A DNA stretch of 64,000 nucleotides from Verrucomicrobiota bacterium (GTDB taxonomy: Bacteria > Verrucomicrobiota > Verrucomicrobiia > Limisphaerales > JADLHS01): assembly GCA_029573725.1 (NCBI GenBank), contig JAKQDQ010000028.1:124001-188000 (forward strand), written 5' to 3'. The first letter of the stretch is position 1. The number at the start of each line of letters is the position of its first letter. A program made the position numbers and the translations under genes. Positions 27,841 through 37,048 of the stretch are shown here, one piece after another. A model generated the notes under the pieces. The model worked only from the letters and a program-made list of their open reading frames with translations, made no database searches and was not told the origin of the DNA.

Positions 27841-30020
27841 AACTGAATGGTCAGCTCGCGGGGGCGCGGCTCATTGGCAAAGCGGATCCACAGCAGCCCC
27901 TCACGCTCCGAGCAGGTAAAATCCAGCGCCGCTCCCGTGTCAAAGCGGACCGCCCGCGGCGGCTTGGCAACACGCAGCAACAAAATCGCGGGAGTGTTCC
28001 CCACGCCCTCAACCGTAAAAGTGAGGGCGTCGTCGGTTTGCCAGCGGCGCAGCGCCTTGCAGCCGGATGCGAGGAGCGATGGCGGACGGTCGGAGGAGGC
28101 CTCCAGATCCCGCAGAAAAAACCGGCTGCCGGGCGACATTTCGATGGTGGTCTGGACCCGCAATGCCGGATCAAACAAATTCACAAAGCGGCCGTGCAGT
28201 CGCCGGGGTTCGGCGGCGATGGATTCGTCCAAGCCGGCCGCGATGATGTACGGCCCCCGGCGCAGTTGCAGGAAATTGGTTTCGCGCCACTTCAAGCCCG
28301 CGGAGCTGGCCGCACGTTGTGTGAGTTGCCGCACCGGTTCATCGCCGCGAACCGCTTGGGCGAGGCGCACCGGGTTTTCCGGCAACCAAAAAACCTCCCC
28401 CTGTCCATGTGTCCAGTGCAACGGATCGGCGGCGGTGGCGGTGGCGTTCGTGGCCTGGAAGCCCAGTTGCGCAAACAGGTGCATTCGTGGGGTGGCGTAC
28501 TGGCGGCCTCCGGTGTTCCACCAGTCCCGCACAGCATGATAGGGATCGGAGTCATCATCGCAAACGATCAGACGGCCACCCCGTTGGACCCAGTCCGCCA
28601 AGGCGGTGTGAACCTCGGGAGCGAGGGGTTTCATGCCTTGATAGGTGAGCCAGAGTACCCGGAAATCCTGCAAATACCGGGGCACGGTGACATTTTCCAG
28701 TTGCACGGGCGCAACGGGAATCCCGCGCTTCAGCAACGGCAGCGCCAGGCCGTAAATTTCGCTCAGATGCGGGTCGCCGGGCTGGGGTTCCCCCCGCTGG
28801 AACATCAGCGAATCGCTCACCAGCACTCCGATCCCGGTCGTGCCGCCGTCCCATTCGACGCGGCTCTGTTGCAGGTCGTTGAGGGCGTTGAACACCACCT
28901 GCAGTTCGGTGGCGTAAGGCGGGGGGATGGGCTGCCGCTGTGCCTCGGGGACGGAGTGCGGATAGCGGCCGCGGAATATGCGTTCCGGCCAGGGCGCCAC
29001 TTCGTATTGCCAGACCTCCGGTTGCAACAGCGAGGCGACCAGGGTGGATTCCCAGTTCCGCTGGTAATCGTTCCAATCATGGTCCGGGTTGTCCTCGATC
29101 GGATCGTTCAAATACCACACGGTGCGCCCCGTGGCGCGAACGAGATTTTGCATCGCGCCGTATTCCAGGAAGGCTGTTTCAAACGTGCGTTCACGCAATT
29201 GACCGCGGAAGAGATTCGGCGTGCGCGCCGTCCCGGTCCAGACCTGGGCGATGTAACCGTCGCACCCCTGCAACCGGGCCAGTGACGACTCCGGACTGAC
29301 AATGCGCCAGTGCGCATAATTGAGCAGACTGTGGGTCGGCACGTAGCAGCGCACCTGGCGGCCGGTGCGGCGATTAAAGTCCTGCACGTGATCGAACACC
29401 TGTTGCAGCGCGCGGCGGTAGAGGAAGTATTTGAGTTTGGAGGCGCGCCATTGGGCATCCACGGAACCGTGCGGCGGCTGCCAGGCTTCGCCGTAGTGGG
29501 CGCGCCATTCGCGGCGAAATCCTTCCGAATAGCCACCGCGCACCCAGAATTCCGGTTCCTCCAGGTGGATGGCCTCCGCGCCGGCATCCAGCGCGCGCTG
29601 CACCCCCACGCTCAGGAATTTGCCGAAGTTCGTGCCGGGCGACATGTAATACACATCGCCGCCGTGACTGATCTTTTTACCGTCGCGTTCGGTTTGCGCC
29701 TCGTCCTCGTGATTGCTCCCATCAAAGCGTCCGTAGAGGTAATCCTGATAATTGCCCCACGAGACACCGGTCATCACGTGAATGCGATACCCGCGATCGC
29801 GCCAGGTCTGGATGCGCTCGGGCAGTTGCGGATCAATGCCGTAAACGATCGCCACATCGGACCGCAAATTGCCGAATTGGCTCCACGGTTCGGCGGTTTG
29901 AAAACAAGTGCGTTCCTGCGCCTGCTGGGGCTCCAGCGGGAAGGCGGGTGGAAGGGCCGCGCCCAGGCTCAGGGGCAAAGCGGCCAGCGCACCGGTAAAT
30001 AACAGGGTGGCGGATTGCAT
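27837..30020 (-). CDS. Large secreted protein, glycoside-hydrolase-like with GATase-like middle
   Basis: A 727-residue exported protein (signal peptide MQSATLLFTGALAALPLSLG; another ATG lies 33 bp upstream). The N-terminal half looks like a TIM-barrel hydrolase (VAIVYGIDPQLPERIQTW, AEAIHLEEPEFWVRGG, YVPTHSLLNYAHW); the Glu-Glu pair in HLEEPEFW could be catalytic. A class I glutamine-amidotransferase-like region follows (DFRVLWLTYQGMKPLAPEVH, LADWVQRGGRLIVCDDDSDP), as in beta-galactosidase trimerisation domains, then a beta-sandwich C-terminus. Carbohydrate hydrolysis is likely, but the family and substrate are not assigned. Confidence 0.7.
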   Translation of the reverse strand: MQSATLLFTGALAALPLSLGAALPPAFPLEPQQAQERTCFQTAEPWSQFGNLRSDVAIVYGIDPQLPERIQTWRDRGYRIHVMTGVSWGNYQDYLYGRFDGSNHEDEAQTERDGKKISHGGDVYYMSPGTNFGKFLSVGVQRALDAGAEAIHLEEPEFWVRGGYSEGFRREWRAHYGEAWQPPHGSVDAQWRASKLKYFLYRRALQQVFDHVQDFNRRTGRQVRCYVPTHSLLNYAHWRIVSPESSLARLQGCDGYIAQVWTGTARTPNLFRGQLRERTFETAFLEYGAMQNLVRATGRTVWYLNDPIEDNPDHDWNDYQRNWESTLVASLLQPEVWQYEVAPWPERIFRGRYPHSVPEAQRQPIPPPYATELQVVFNALNDLQQSRVEWDGGTTGIGVLVSDSLMFQRGEPQPGDPHLSEIYGLALPLLKRGIPVAPVQLENVTVPRYLQDFRVLWLTYQGMKPLAPEVHTALADWVQRGGRLIVCDDDSDPYHAVRDWWNTGGRQYATPRMHLFAQLGFQATNATATAADPLHWTHGQGEVFWLPENPVRLAQAVRGDEPVRQLTQRAASSAGLKWRETNFLQLRRGPYIIAAGLDESIAAEPRRLHGRFVNLFDPALRVQTTIEMSPGSRFFLRDLEASSDRPPSLLASGCKALRRWQTDDALTFTVEGVGNTPAILLLRVAKPPRAVRFDTGAALDFTCSEREGLLWIRFANEPRPRELTIQF

Positions 30021-30293
30021 GTTGCGAATGGTCCTCGATTTGTCCGCCCGCATTAAAGACCACCGGCCACGGGAAATAAACTCCGGAATTTCCGCCCCGC
30101 ACCGCCCGGGCTGAACAACACGAAAATCACGGCGCCCCGGCGTCACGCCGACGGGCGGCCCGCAGCCATCGCCCGCCCGGGCGGTCGGACGGAACCGGGG
30201 CTCAGGTTCTTCATTGTTTCCGGCGGCGCAAACCTCCACTATGTTGGCGGCTGCAAACTGGTCAACGACGAACCAAAACCTCCGACAAACATC

Positions 30294-31151
30294 ATGAAAA
30301 CACAATTAATGACAACAACACTGGCCGCCGCCCTTGGTCTGGGGTGGGGCCTGCCGGCTTTGGCCCAGGCGCCAAAGGTGAATTTTCCGGCGGCAAGCCC
30401 CACCTGCACCTTGAAACAGCGGGTGGGACTGACGGACATCGAGATCATCTACTCCCGGCCGGGAGTGAAGGACCGGGAGATTTTCGGCGGGCTCGTGCCT
30501 TACGGCAAGGTCTGGCGCACCGGCGCGAACGCCGCCACGCGGATTTCCTTCAGCACCGATGTCAAACTGGACGGGCACCCGGTGCCGGCGGGAACGTATG
30601 AACTGTTCACCATCCCCAATGAGCGGGAATGGACAATCATCATCAACAAGGGGACGGGACAATGGGGCGCGTTCCAGTACGACGAGAAGCAGGATTTGCT
30701 GCGTTTTCAAGTCAAGCCTCAGCAGCGCGCCCAGGCCGTCGAAACCTTCACCATCGGCATTGACAACATTCGCGATGAATCCGCCAGCCTCGATTTGCTT
30801 TGGGACAAGACGGCGGTCCGCATCAAGTTTGAAGTGGAGCTGACTTCCCAGCTCGTGCCGCAAATCGAAGCGGTCATGGCCGCGCCGGACGGAAAAAAGC
30901 CCTACTTCCAGGCCGCCACCTTTTATTACAATCACGGACTGGACTCGCAAAAAGCCCTGAAATGGGTCAACGCGGCCGTGGCCGAAAACGAAGCGCATTA
31001 CATTGTACATTTGAAAGCCAAAATTCTCGCGCGGCTCGGCGACAAGGCCGCAGCCATCGCCGCCGCGAAACGCTCCAAGGAACTGGCGATTGCGGCCAAC
31101 GATTTTGGCTTCGTCAAACTGAACGATGACCTGATCGCCAGCCTGCAGTAA
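30294..31151 (+). CDS. DUF2911 domain protein
   Basis: A 285-residue exported protein. The signal peptide MKTQLMTTTLAAALGLGWGLPALAQ is followed by a DUF2911 domain: VGLTDIEIIYSRPGVKDREI, GGLVPYGKVWRTGANAAT, VPAGTYELFTIPNE, WGAFQYDEKQD. The last ~90 residues are helical and TPR-like (YYNHGLDSQKALKWVNAAVA, LAKILARLGDKAAAIAAAKR). Function of DUF2911 is unknown. It starts a run of seven closely packed genes (6-bp gap to the next). Confidence 0.88.
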   Translation: MKTQLMTTTLAAALGLGWGLPALAQAPKVNFPAASPTCTLKQRVGLTDIEIIYSRPGVKDREIFGGLVPYGKVWRTGANAATRISFSTDVKLDGHPVPAGTYELFTIPNEREWTIIINKGTGQWGAFQYDEKQDLLRFQVKPQQRAQAVETFTIGIDNIRDESASLDLLWDKTAVRIKFEVELTSQLVPQIEAVMAAPDGKKPYFQAATFYYNHGLDSQKALKWVNAAVAENEAHYIVHLKAKILARLGDKAAAIAAAKRSKELAIAANDFGFVKLNDDLIASLQ

Positions 31152-31157
31152 GGGTTC

Positions 31158-33704
31158 ATGAATCCGGCGCAGATTCCTTCCCGGTCGCCCTGCTGGCGGG
31201 AAGCGGCACGAATGTTGAGTGGCGCCCTGGCGTTCGCCGTGGTGGGAGGTGGAGTGGATTACGCGAAAGGTACGGAATTGCCCCCCTCGCCCGCGGCGAT
31301 CCGCCAGGAGCTGGTCCGTTTCCACACCCTCGGCAGCGTGTTGCTGATCGCCGCCCATCCGGACGACGAGAACACCCAATTGATCACCTACCTGTCGCGC
31401 GGGCGCGGTTACCGCATGGCTTACCTCTCCCTGACGCGGGGCGATGGCGGACAGAACGTAATCGGACCGGAATTTGACGAAAAGCTGGGCGTGGCCCGCA
31501 CACAGGAATTGCTGGCGGCACGGCGGCTGGACGGCGGGCGGCAATTTTTCACGCGGGCGATTGATTTCGGGTATTCCAAAACGCCCGAGGAAACGTTGCG
31601 CATTTGGGATCGCCACCAGGTGCTGGGCGACATCGTGCGGGTCATTCGGGAATTTCAGCCGGACGTCATCATCACGCGTTTTCCCGTCCCCCCCGGCAGC
31701 GGCGGGCATGGCCACCACACCGCCTCGGGAATCCTCGGTTTGGAGGCGTACAAACTGGCGGGCGATCCCCAGGCCTATCCGGAGCAAATTCAGGCCGGCC
31801 TCCAACCCTGGCAGGCGCGGCGCGTGCTTTGGAATGAATCCACCTGGCAACACCGCAACGATCTGGCCGGCCCCACGATCCAGGTGGACATCGGCGGTAC
31901 CGATCCGGTGACGGGCGAAGGGTTCGGCACCATTGCCGCCCGCAGCCGTGCCCAGCACATCACGCAAGGCTTCGCCAATTTCAACCGCGGCAGCGGCAGC
32001 GGCCCGACCCCTGAAACATTCCGCCTGCTCGCCGGCGATCCTCCCACGAACGATCTGATGGACGGCATTGACCTCACCTGGGGGCGCTTCCCCGGCGGCG
32101 CCGCCGTCGGGGAACTGACGCAACAGGCGCTGGCGGCCTTTGATCCCGAGTCCCCGGCGCGGAGCGTTCCCGCCGTGTTGGCCATTCGCGCCAAACTGCA
32201 GGCGCTGCCCGTCACGCCCGTCCTGGCCGACAAGCGCCGGCAACTGGACCACCTCCTGCAAGCCTGTCTGGGACTGCGCGTAACTACAACGGCGGCCCGG
32301 CCCGAAGTGGTGCCCGGGGAAACGGTGACCTTCGCCCAAACCGTCGGGCTGGCCAGCGACGTTCCGGTGCGCTGGGTCGAAACTCGACTCCACCATCCGG
32401 CGCAAACCCACCGGGTGGATGCCCCACTGACGCCCGGTTCCGCCCGGCAGGACACGATCACCCTCACCGTGCCGATGGCCACGCCCTTGACCCAGCCCTA
32501 CTGGTTGCGCGAACCGGGCACCAGCGGCATGTATCGCGTGGACGATCCAACCCTGATCGGCACGGCGGAAAATCCGCCGGCGTTTCCGGTGGATTACGTC
32601 TTCGACGTCGGCGGACAAACCCTGGTGGTCGCCGATGAACCGCGCAGCCGGGTCAAGGACGCAACCACCGAACGCCTGCGGCGGGTGGAGGTGATTCCCC
32701 CCGTGTCGCTGCGGTTTCTGGCCGACGTGCATCTGTTTCACCCCGGCCGCACCCGTCCGGTCACGGTGGAAGTGACCGCCGCCCGTCCGGAGCTGACTGG
32801 CACGGTGCAGCTCGAACCGCCCGCCGGCTGGAAGGTGCTGCCCGCAACGCGTGAATTCTCGCTCCCCCGGGCGGGAGCGCGACAGCAGCTCTCATTTGAA
32901 GTCACCGCGCCGCCCGAGCCTGCCACCGCGCGCATCACCGCCAGTGCGTTGCTCCATCACCAGCGTTATGCCCATCAACGCATCGAAATCAACTACGCGC
33001 ATTTACCGTTCATTCTGTTGCAACCCCCGGCACAGTCCCGCCTGGTAGCCGTGGATTTCTCGGTGCGCGGCAACAACGTCGGTTACCTGCCGGGCGCCGG
33101 CGACGCCACGGTCGCGGCACTGGAACAATTGGGCTGCCACGTCACCACCTTGACCGGTGGCGATCTGACCCCGGATAAACTCCGCGCGCTGGATGCGGTG
33201 GTCATCGGCGTGCGCGCTTTCAACGAACGTGAGGATCTCGCGCCACACCTCGCCTCCCTGTTTGCCTACGTGACAAACGGCGGCACGGTCATTGTGCAAT
33301 ACAACCGCCCCAGCGGTTTGAAAACCTCCGAACTGGGACCGTATCCCCTTTCCATCCAGGGGCCGGCGCCGCAGCTGCGCGTGACCGACGAGCACGCTGC
33401 GGTGACGTTCCTCGATCCCCAAGCGCCGGTGCTGACTTCGCCGAACCGGATCACGGCCGCCGATTTTGAGGGCTGGGTGCAGGAACGCGGCCTGTATTTT
33501 CCGAGCCGTTGGGATGAGCAACATTACGCGGCCGTGCTGGCGATGGCGGACCCGGGTGAGCCGCCGTTGTCGGGAGCGCTGCTGGTGGCCCGTCATGGCC
33601 GGGGGTACTACGTCTATACCGGACTGGCGTTCTTCCGCCAGTTGCCGCAAGGCGTGCCGGGGGCCTACCGGCTGTTTGCCAATCTGCTGTCGCTGGGGAA
33701 ATGA
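31158..33704 (+). CDS. Large PIG-L/LmbE deacetylase with C-terminal GATase-like domain
   Basis: An 848-residue protein. After an N-terminal signal-like segment, residues ~55-330 form a PIG-L (LmbE) zinc N-deacetylase: LIAAHPDDENTQLITYLSRG, with the AHPDDE metal site at 66-71, and GSGGHGHHTASGILGLEAY with the third ligand. The middle carries beta-sandwich segments; the C-terminus from ~630 resembles a class I amidotransferase-like fold (DAVVIGVRAFNEREDLAPHL, FAYVTNGGTVIVQYNRPSG). Members usually act on acetylated sugars. Its stop overlaps the 50-residue gene (ATGA). Confidence 0.88.
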   Translation: MNPAQIPSRSPCWREAARMLSGALAFAVVGGGVDYAKGTELPPSPAAIRQELVRFHTLGSVLLIAAHPDDENTQLITYLSRGRGYRMAYLSLTRGDGGQNVIGPEFDEKLGVARTQELLAARRLDGGRQFFTRAIDFGYSKTPEETLRIWDRHQVLGDIVRVIREFQPDVIITRFPVPPGSGGHGHHTASGILGLEAYKLAGDPQAYPEQIQAGLQPWQARRVLWNESTWQHRNDLAGPTIQVDIGGTDPVTGEGFGTIAARSRAQHITQGFANFNRGSGSGPTPETFRLLAGDPPTNDLMDGIDLTWGRFPGGAAVGELTQQALAAFDPESPARSVPAVLAIRAKLQALPVTPVLADKRRQLDHLLQACLGLRVTTTAARPEVVPGETVTFAQTVGLASDVPVRWVETRLHHPAQTHRVDAPLTPGSARQDTITLTVPMATPLTQPYWLREPGTSGMYRVDDPTLIGTAENPPAFPVDYVFDVGGQTLVVADEPRSRVKDATTERLRRVEVIPPVSLRFLADVHLFHPGRTRPVTVEVTAARPELTGTVQLEPPAGWKVLPATREFSLPRAGARQQLSFEVTAPPEPATARITASALLHHQRYAHQRIEINYAHLPFILLQPPAQSRLVAVDFSVRGNNVGYLPGAGDATVAALEQLGCHVTTLTGGDLTPDKLRALDAVVIGVRAFNEREDLAPHLASLFAYVTNGGTVIVQYNRPSGLKTSELGPYPLSIQGPAPQLRVTDEHAAVTFLDPQAPVLTSPNRITAADFEGWVQERGLYFPSRWDEQHYAAVLAMADPGEPPLSGALLVARHGRGYYVYTGLAFFRQLPQGVPGAYRLFANLLSLGK

Positions 33705-33853
33705 AAACCACGCGGCCACCAGCTCATTCCACGGAGGAGGCCGCTCCCGGCGTGCCCGGCTTCCGCACCTGGCGCGGAGTTTATCTCCTGGTCTTCCTCT
33801 GGTTCATTGGCTGCGTTGCGCTGTTGGCGTGGCTCTCCCACGCCTTCAAATGA
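33701..33853 (+). CDS. 50-residue single-helix membrane protein before the symporter
   Basis: The 50-codon frame has a hydrophilic N-terminus (MKTTRPPAHSTEEAAPG) and one membrane helix (VYLLVFLWFIGCVALLAWL). Its ATG overlaps the stop of the PIG-L gene and its stop overlaps the ATG of the symporter gene, both as ATGA. This double translational coupling strongly argues that it is a real gene. Small partner proteins are known for some sodium symporters (the YhdT/PanF pairing is one example), so an accessory or stability role for the transporter is likely but unproven. Confidence 0.75.
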   Translation: MKTTRPPAHSTEEAAPGVPGFRTWRGVYLLVFLWFIGCVALLAWLSHAFK

Positions 33854-35565
33854 ACTGGATTGACTGGCTTGTCCTGGTAGGCACGATGGTGGGCATTGCC
33901 GCCTACGGCACCTGGCGCACCCGGCACACCCGCAATCTCCACACCTACCTGAAAGGCAACGCCAACACCGGCTGGCTGACCATCGGCCTCTCGGTGATGG
34001 CGACCCAGGCCAGCACCATCACCTACCTGTCCCTGCCCGGGCAGGCGTTTGAAAGCGGCATTGATTTCATTCAAAATTATTTCGGCCTCCCGCTGGCGCT
34101 GATCGTGGTCTGCGTGGTGTTTCTGCCCATTTACCGCAAGCTCGGCGTCTATACCGCCTACGAGTATCTGGGTCAACGGTTTGACGCCAAAACGCGGTTG
34201 CTCGGCGCAGCCCTGTTCTTACTGCAACGCGGCCTGCAGGCCGGAATCACGATTTACGCCCCCGCCATCATCCTCTCGACGGTGCTGGGCTGGCGGCTTG
34301 ACCTGACGATTTTATTCACCGGCCTGGTGGTGGTGGTTTATACCGTTACTGGCGGCAGTGCGGCCGTAAATCTGACGCAAAAATGGCAGATGGGCGTCAT
34401 TTTTGTCGGCATGGTGACGGCGTTCATCATTCTGGTCTGCAAACTCCCGCCCGACGCCACCCACATCGCCGGCGCACTGGGCAAGCTGCAGGGCGTGGAC
34501 TTCACCCCGGACTTGAAACGACGTTACACCTTTTGGAGCGGCATTCTCGGCGGCTTTTTCCTGTCGCTTTCCTACTTCGGCACGGACCAATCGCAGGTCC
34601 AGCGTTACATCGGCGGTGCCGCCCTGCGCGAGGGCCGCCTGGGATTGATGTTCAACGCCATGTTCAAGATTCCCATGCAGTTTTTCATCGTCCTGCTCGG
34701 CGCGTTACTGTTCGTCTTTTATCAATTCCAGCCCAACACGCCGGTCTTCTTCAACCAGACCGAATGGCAACGCCACGCCCGGGGCCCGCAGGGAGCGGAG
34801 CTGCGGACCCTGGAAACCAGGTTCGCCGCCGTGCAGGCGGAAAAACAGGAACGGATCCGCGCCTGGGTGGCCGTGCGCGCACGCGGCGACGCCACCGCTG
34901 AAAGCGCCGCCCGCGCCGCCATGATGGAATCTCATCGCACGGCCAACGACCTGCGGCAACAGGCCCGGAGCGCCCTGCTCGCGCTCGACCCCACCGTGAA
35001 AACCAAGGATTCGGATTATGTGTTCATCACCTTCATCCTCACCCAATTGCCGCATGGACTGGTGGGATTGTTGATTGCGGTGATGTTCGCCTCCGCCCTG
35101 TCCTCGAAAGCCGGCGAGTTGAACGCCCTCGGCACCACCAGCACCATTGATTTGTGGCGGCATTTCCGCCCGCTCGCCGTTCACGACGAGGCGCGCAATG
35201 TGCGCAACGCCAAATGGTTCACCGCGCTCTGGGGAGGATTCGCCATCGGCTTCGCGCTGTTCATCGGCTTTGCCGAAAACCTGATCGAAGCCCTGAACAT
35301 CGTGGCTTCGATTTTTTATCCCTCCCTGCTGGGCGTGTTTTGCGTCGCCTTCTTCTGCAAACGCGTGGGCGGATCGGCCGTGTTCTGGGCGGCCATCGCT
35401 GCGCAACTGATCGTCCTGATCATTTTCTTTGCCGGCAAAATCTTTCCGCATTACGAAATCGGCTACCTTTGGCTCAACCCCATCGGCTGCGCCGGCTGCA
35501 TCGTTTTCAGCCTGATCTTCCAACTGGCTTTCGGACGCCGCCCGCCCGCGATCCCCCGCCCATGA
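33850..35565 (+). CDS. Sodium:solute symporter (SSS family)
   Basis: A 571-residue transporter with about thirteen membrane helices. Typical SSS segments are GIAAYGTWRTRHTRNLHTYL, SVMATQASTITYLSLPGQAF, and SYFGTDQSQVQRYIGGAAL, with the sodium-site serines in ATQASTIT. Between about residues 305 and 385 there is a long charged, helical insertion (RTLETRFAAVQAEKQERIRA) not usual for the family. It is translationally coupled to the small membrane peptide upstream and to the BshC-like gene downstream. Substrate unknown; the bacillithiol-gene context suggests a thiol, amino-sugar or carboxylate solute, which is inference. Confidence 0.92.
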   Translation: MNWIDWLVLVGTMVGIAAYGTWRTRHTRNLHTYLKGNANTGWLTIGLSVMATQASTITYLSLPGQAFESGIDFIQNYFGLPLALIVVCVVFLPIYRKLGVYTAYEYLGQRFDAKTRLLGAALFLLQRGLQAGITIYAPAIILSTVLGWRLDLTILFTGLVVVVYTVTGGSAAVNLTQKWQMGVIFVGMVTAFIILVCKLPPDATHIAGALGKLQGVDFTPDLKRRYTFWSGILGGFFLSLSYFGTDQSQVQRYIGGAALREGRLGLMFNAMFKIPMQFFIVLLGALLFVFYQFQPNTPVFFNQTEWQRHARGPQGAELRTLETRFAAVQAEKQERIRAWVAVRARGDATAESAARAAMMESHRTANDLRQQARSALLALDPTVKTKDSDYVFITFILTQLPHGLVGLLIAVMFASALSSKAGELNALGTTSTIDLWRHFRPLAVHDEARNVRNAKWFTALWGGFAIGFALFIGFAENLIEALNIVASIFYPSLLGVFCVAFFCKRVGGSAVFWAAIAAQLIVLIIFFAGKIFPHYEIGYLWLNPIGCAGCIVFSLIFQLAFGRRPPAIPRP

Positions 35566-36338
35566 GCGCCACCCCGATCATCTGCTTTGGCCAGCAACCG
35601 TGCGGATTTTTCCCGCGCCGGTTCCTGGCTGCCAAGATTCAGACCGCCCGCCGGTTGCAGGCGGAAATCGGCGGGGAGATCGTCTTCTTCTACCATGACA
35701 GCGACCATGATCCGCGTGAAACCCGCACCCTGTTGCGCCACCGGACCACCCACGCACTGGCCCATTTGAACTTTGCGGTCGTCAACAAGCTCCAACGCAA
35801 ATTCGCTCCGCTGTTCCGGAAACGCCTCGCGCCCGATTGGCAGGCCCGGACGGCGTTGCAGCTGCCCAACTACGTCGGGCCCGACCTGATCGAGCGCTTT
35901 CAAGCCGTCACGGCGGACAACGTGGCGGATTTTTGCCTGGCGATGTACCGGAGTCTGGGGTGGCTGGACGGCGTGCGCCTCGTGCGTTCGGGCGATCCGG
36001 CCGTGCGCCGCGCCGCCTGTGCGGTGGCGGACTGCTTTGTGGATGTCCCTTACGCGGGCGAGGTGGTCCGGGCGCGCGTGACCGCCGCAGGCTTTCAACT
36101 GCATGCCGGCGGCGATTCCTTCTTGAACTTTCCCGCCACCCCTTTTACGAAGGAGCAGGTCAGCCCCACGCGCGACACCCGCTTGCGCTGGATGCAATCG
36201 GTGGTGCATTGCACGCATTACATTGCCGGTTTGGGCGAACAACACTATTTGCACCCGGCGGAAACGCCGGAAATCACTTTTGTCCCGCGCGATGTTATTG
36301 AACGTTCCGATGAAGCCTGCACAGAAATCCTCCCCTGA
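35562..36338 (+). CDS. Short protein with BshC-like motifs in a bacillithiol operon
   Basis: A 258-residue protein. Near the N-terminus it has IICFGQQPCGFF (GQQ at 10-12) and, 36 residues on, VFFYHDSDHDPRET (DHD at 48-50). In BshC, the proposed cysteine ligase of bacillithiol synthesis, a GQQ nucleotide-site motif and an EDHD motif are similarly arranged, which is the basis for this call. BshC is about 540 residues; this protein is half that and has no coiled-coil domain. It overlaps the symporter stop by 4 bp and the bshB start by 29 bp. A cysteine-adding role is inferred from motif and position. It could instead be an unrelated bsh-associated protein. Confidence 0.6.
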   Translation: MSATPIICFGQQPCGFFPRRFLAAKIQTARRLQAEIGGEIVFFYHDSDHDPRETRTLLRHRTTHALAHLNFAVVNKLQRKFAPLFRKRLAPDWQARTALQLPNYVGPDLIERFQAVTADNVADFCLAMYRSLGWLDGVRLVRSGDPAVRRAACAVADCFVDVPYAGEVVRARVTAAGFQLHAGGDSFLNFPATPFTKEQVSPTRDTRLRWMQSVVHCTHYIAGLGEQHYLHPAETPEITFVPRDVIERSDEACTEILP

Positions 36339-37047
36339 GCCGCCGCCCCTGCTGGCCTTTGGCGCGCACCCGGACGACATCGAATTCGGGTGCGGCGGCG
36401 TCATTGCCCTGGAAACGCGGCGCGGCCGCGCGGCGCACCTGGTCGTTTGCTCCCGGGGCGAAGCCGCCACCCACGGCACGCCGCGCCAACGGACGATCGA
36501 GGCGCAGCGTGCCGCCGGAATGTTGGGGGCCACCCTCGCCTGGCTGCGCCTGGCGGGCGATGCCCATCTGGAGCTGAAGGTGGCCCACGCCATCAAACTG
36601 GCCAGGATCATCCGCACCCGCCGCCCCGGCATCGTGCTGGCCCCCTGCCCGGTCGCAAACCAACACCCCGACCACTGCCGGCTCGGACAACTGGTGCGGG
36701 ATGCCGCGCGGCTGGCGCGCTACGGCGGCGTCCGCGAGTTGCGCCGGCAGCCGCCGCACCGCATCGGCGCCCTGCTCTTCTACGCGCTGACGGATGACGT
36801 GCAAGCCGCCGCCGGCCGCGCCGTGCTCATTGACATTTCCGCTCCGGAGATCATCTCCGCCTGGACCCGGGCCATGCAGGCGCACGTCTCCCAGACCGCC
36901 ACCCGGCGCTACGTGGAAATGCAACTGCTGCGCGCGCGGTTGAACGGACACCGCGCCGGCGTGGAACACGCCCAGGTCTTGTTCCCCAATGACGCGCCGC
37001 TGCTCGACTCGTTGACCCCGCTGGAACGGGGCGCACGCCATTTCTGA
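36310..37047 (+). CDS. bshB: BshB-type N-acetylglucosaminyl-malate deacetylase (PIG-L family)
   Basis: A 245-residue zinc deacetylase. Metal-site motifs are GAHPDDIEFGCGGV (AHPDD at 19-23) and NQHPDHCRLGQLV (HPDH at 119-122); RGEAATHGTPRQRTIEAQRA is characteristic of the BshB1/LmbE branch. In bacillithiol synthesis it deacetylates GlcNAc-malate made by BshA. The ATG at 36310 lies inside the end of the preceding gene, with bshA only 1 bp after the stop. The BshA neighbour makes this assignment more secure than sequence alone. Confidence 0.88.
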   Translation: MKPAQKSSPEPPPLLAFGAHPDDIEFGCGGVIALETRRGRAAHLVVCSRGEAATHGTPRQRTIEAQRAAGMLGATLAWLRLAGDAHLELKVAHAIKLARIIRTRRPGIVLAPCPVANQHPDHCRLGQLVRDAARLARYGGVRELRRQPPHRIGALLFYALTDDVQAAAGRAVLIDISAPEIISAWTRAMQAHVSQTATRRYVEMQLLRARLNGHRAGVEHAQVLFPNDAPLLDSLTPLERGARHF

Positions 37048-37048
37048 C

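Noticed and set aside
30306..32741. 811-codon minus-strand frame
   Set aside because: Antisense shadow of the DUF2911 and PIG-L genes; composition is typical of shadow frames.
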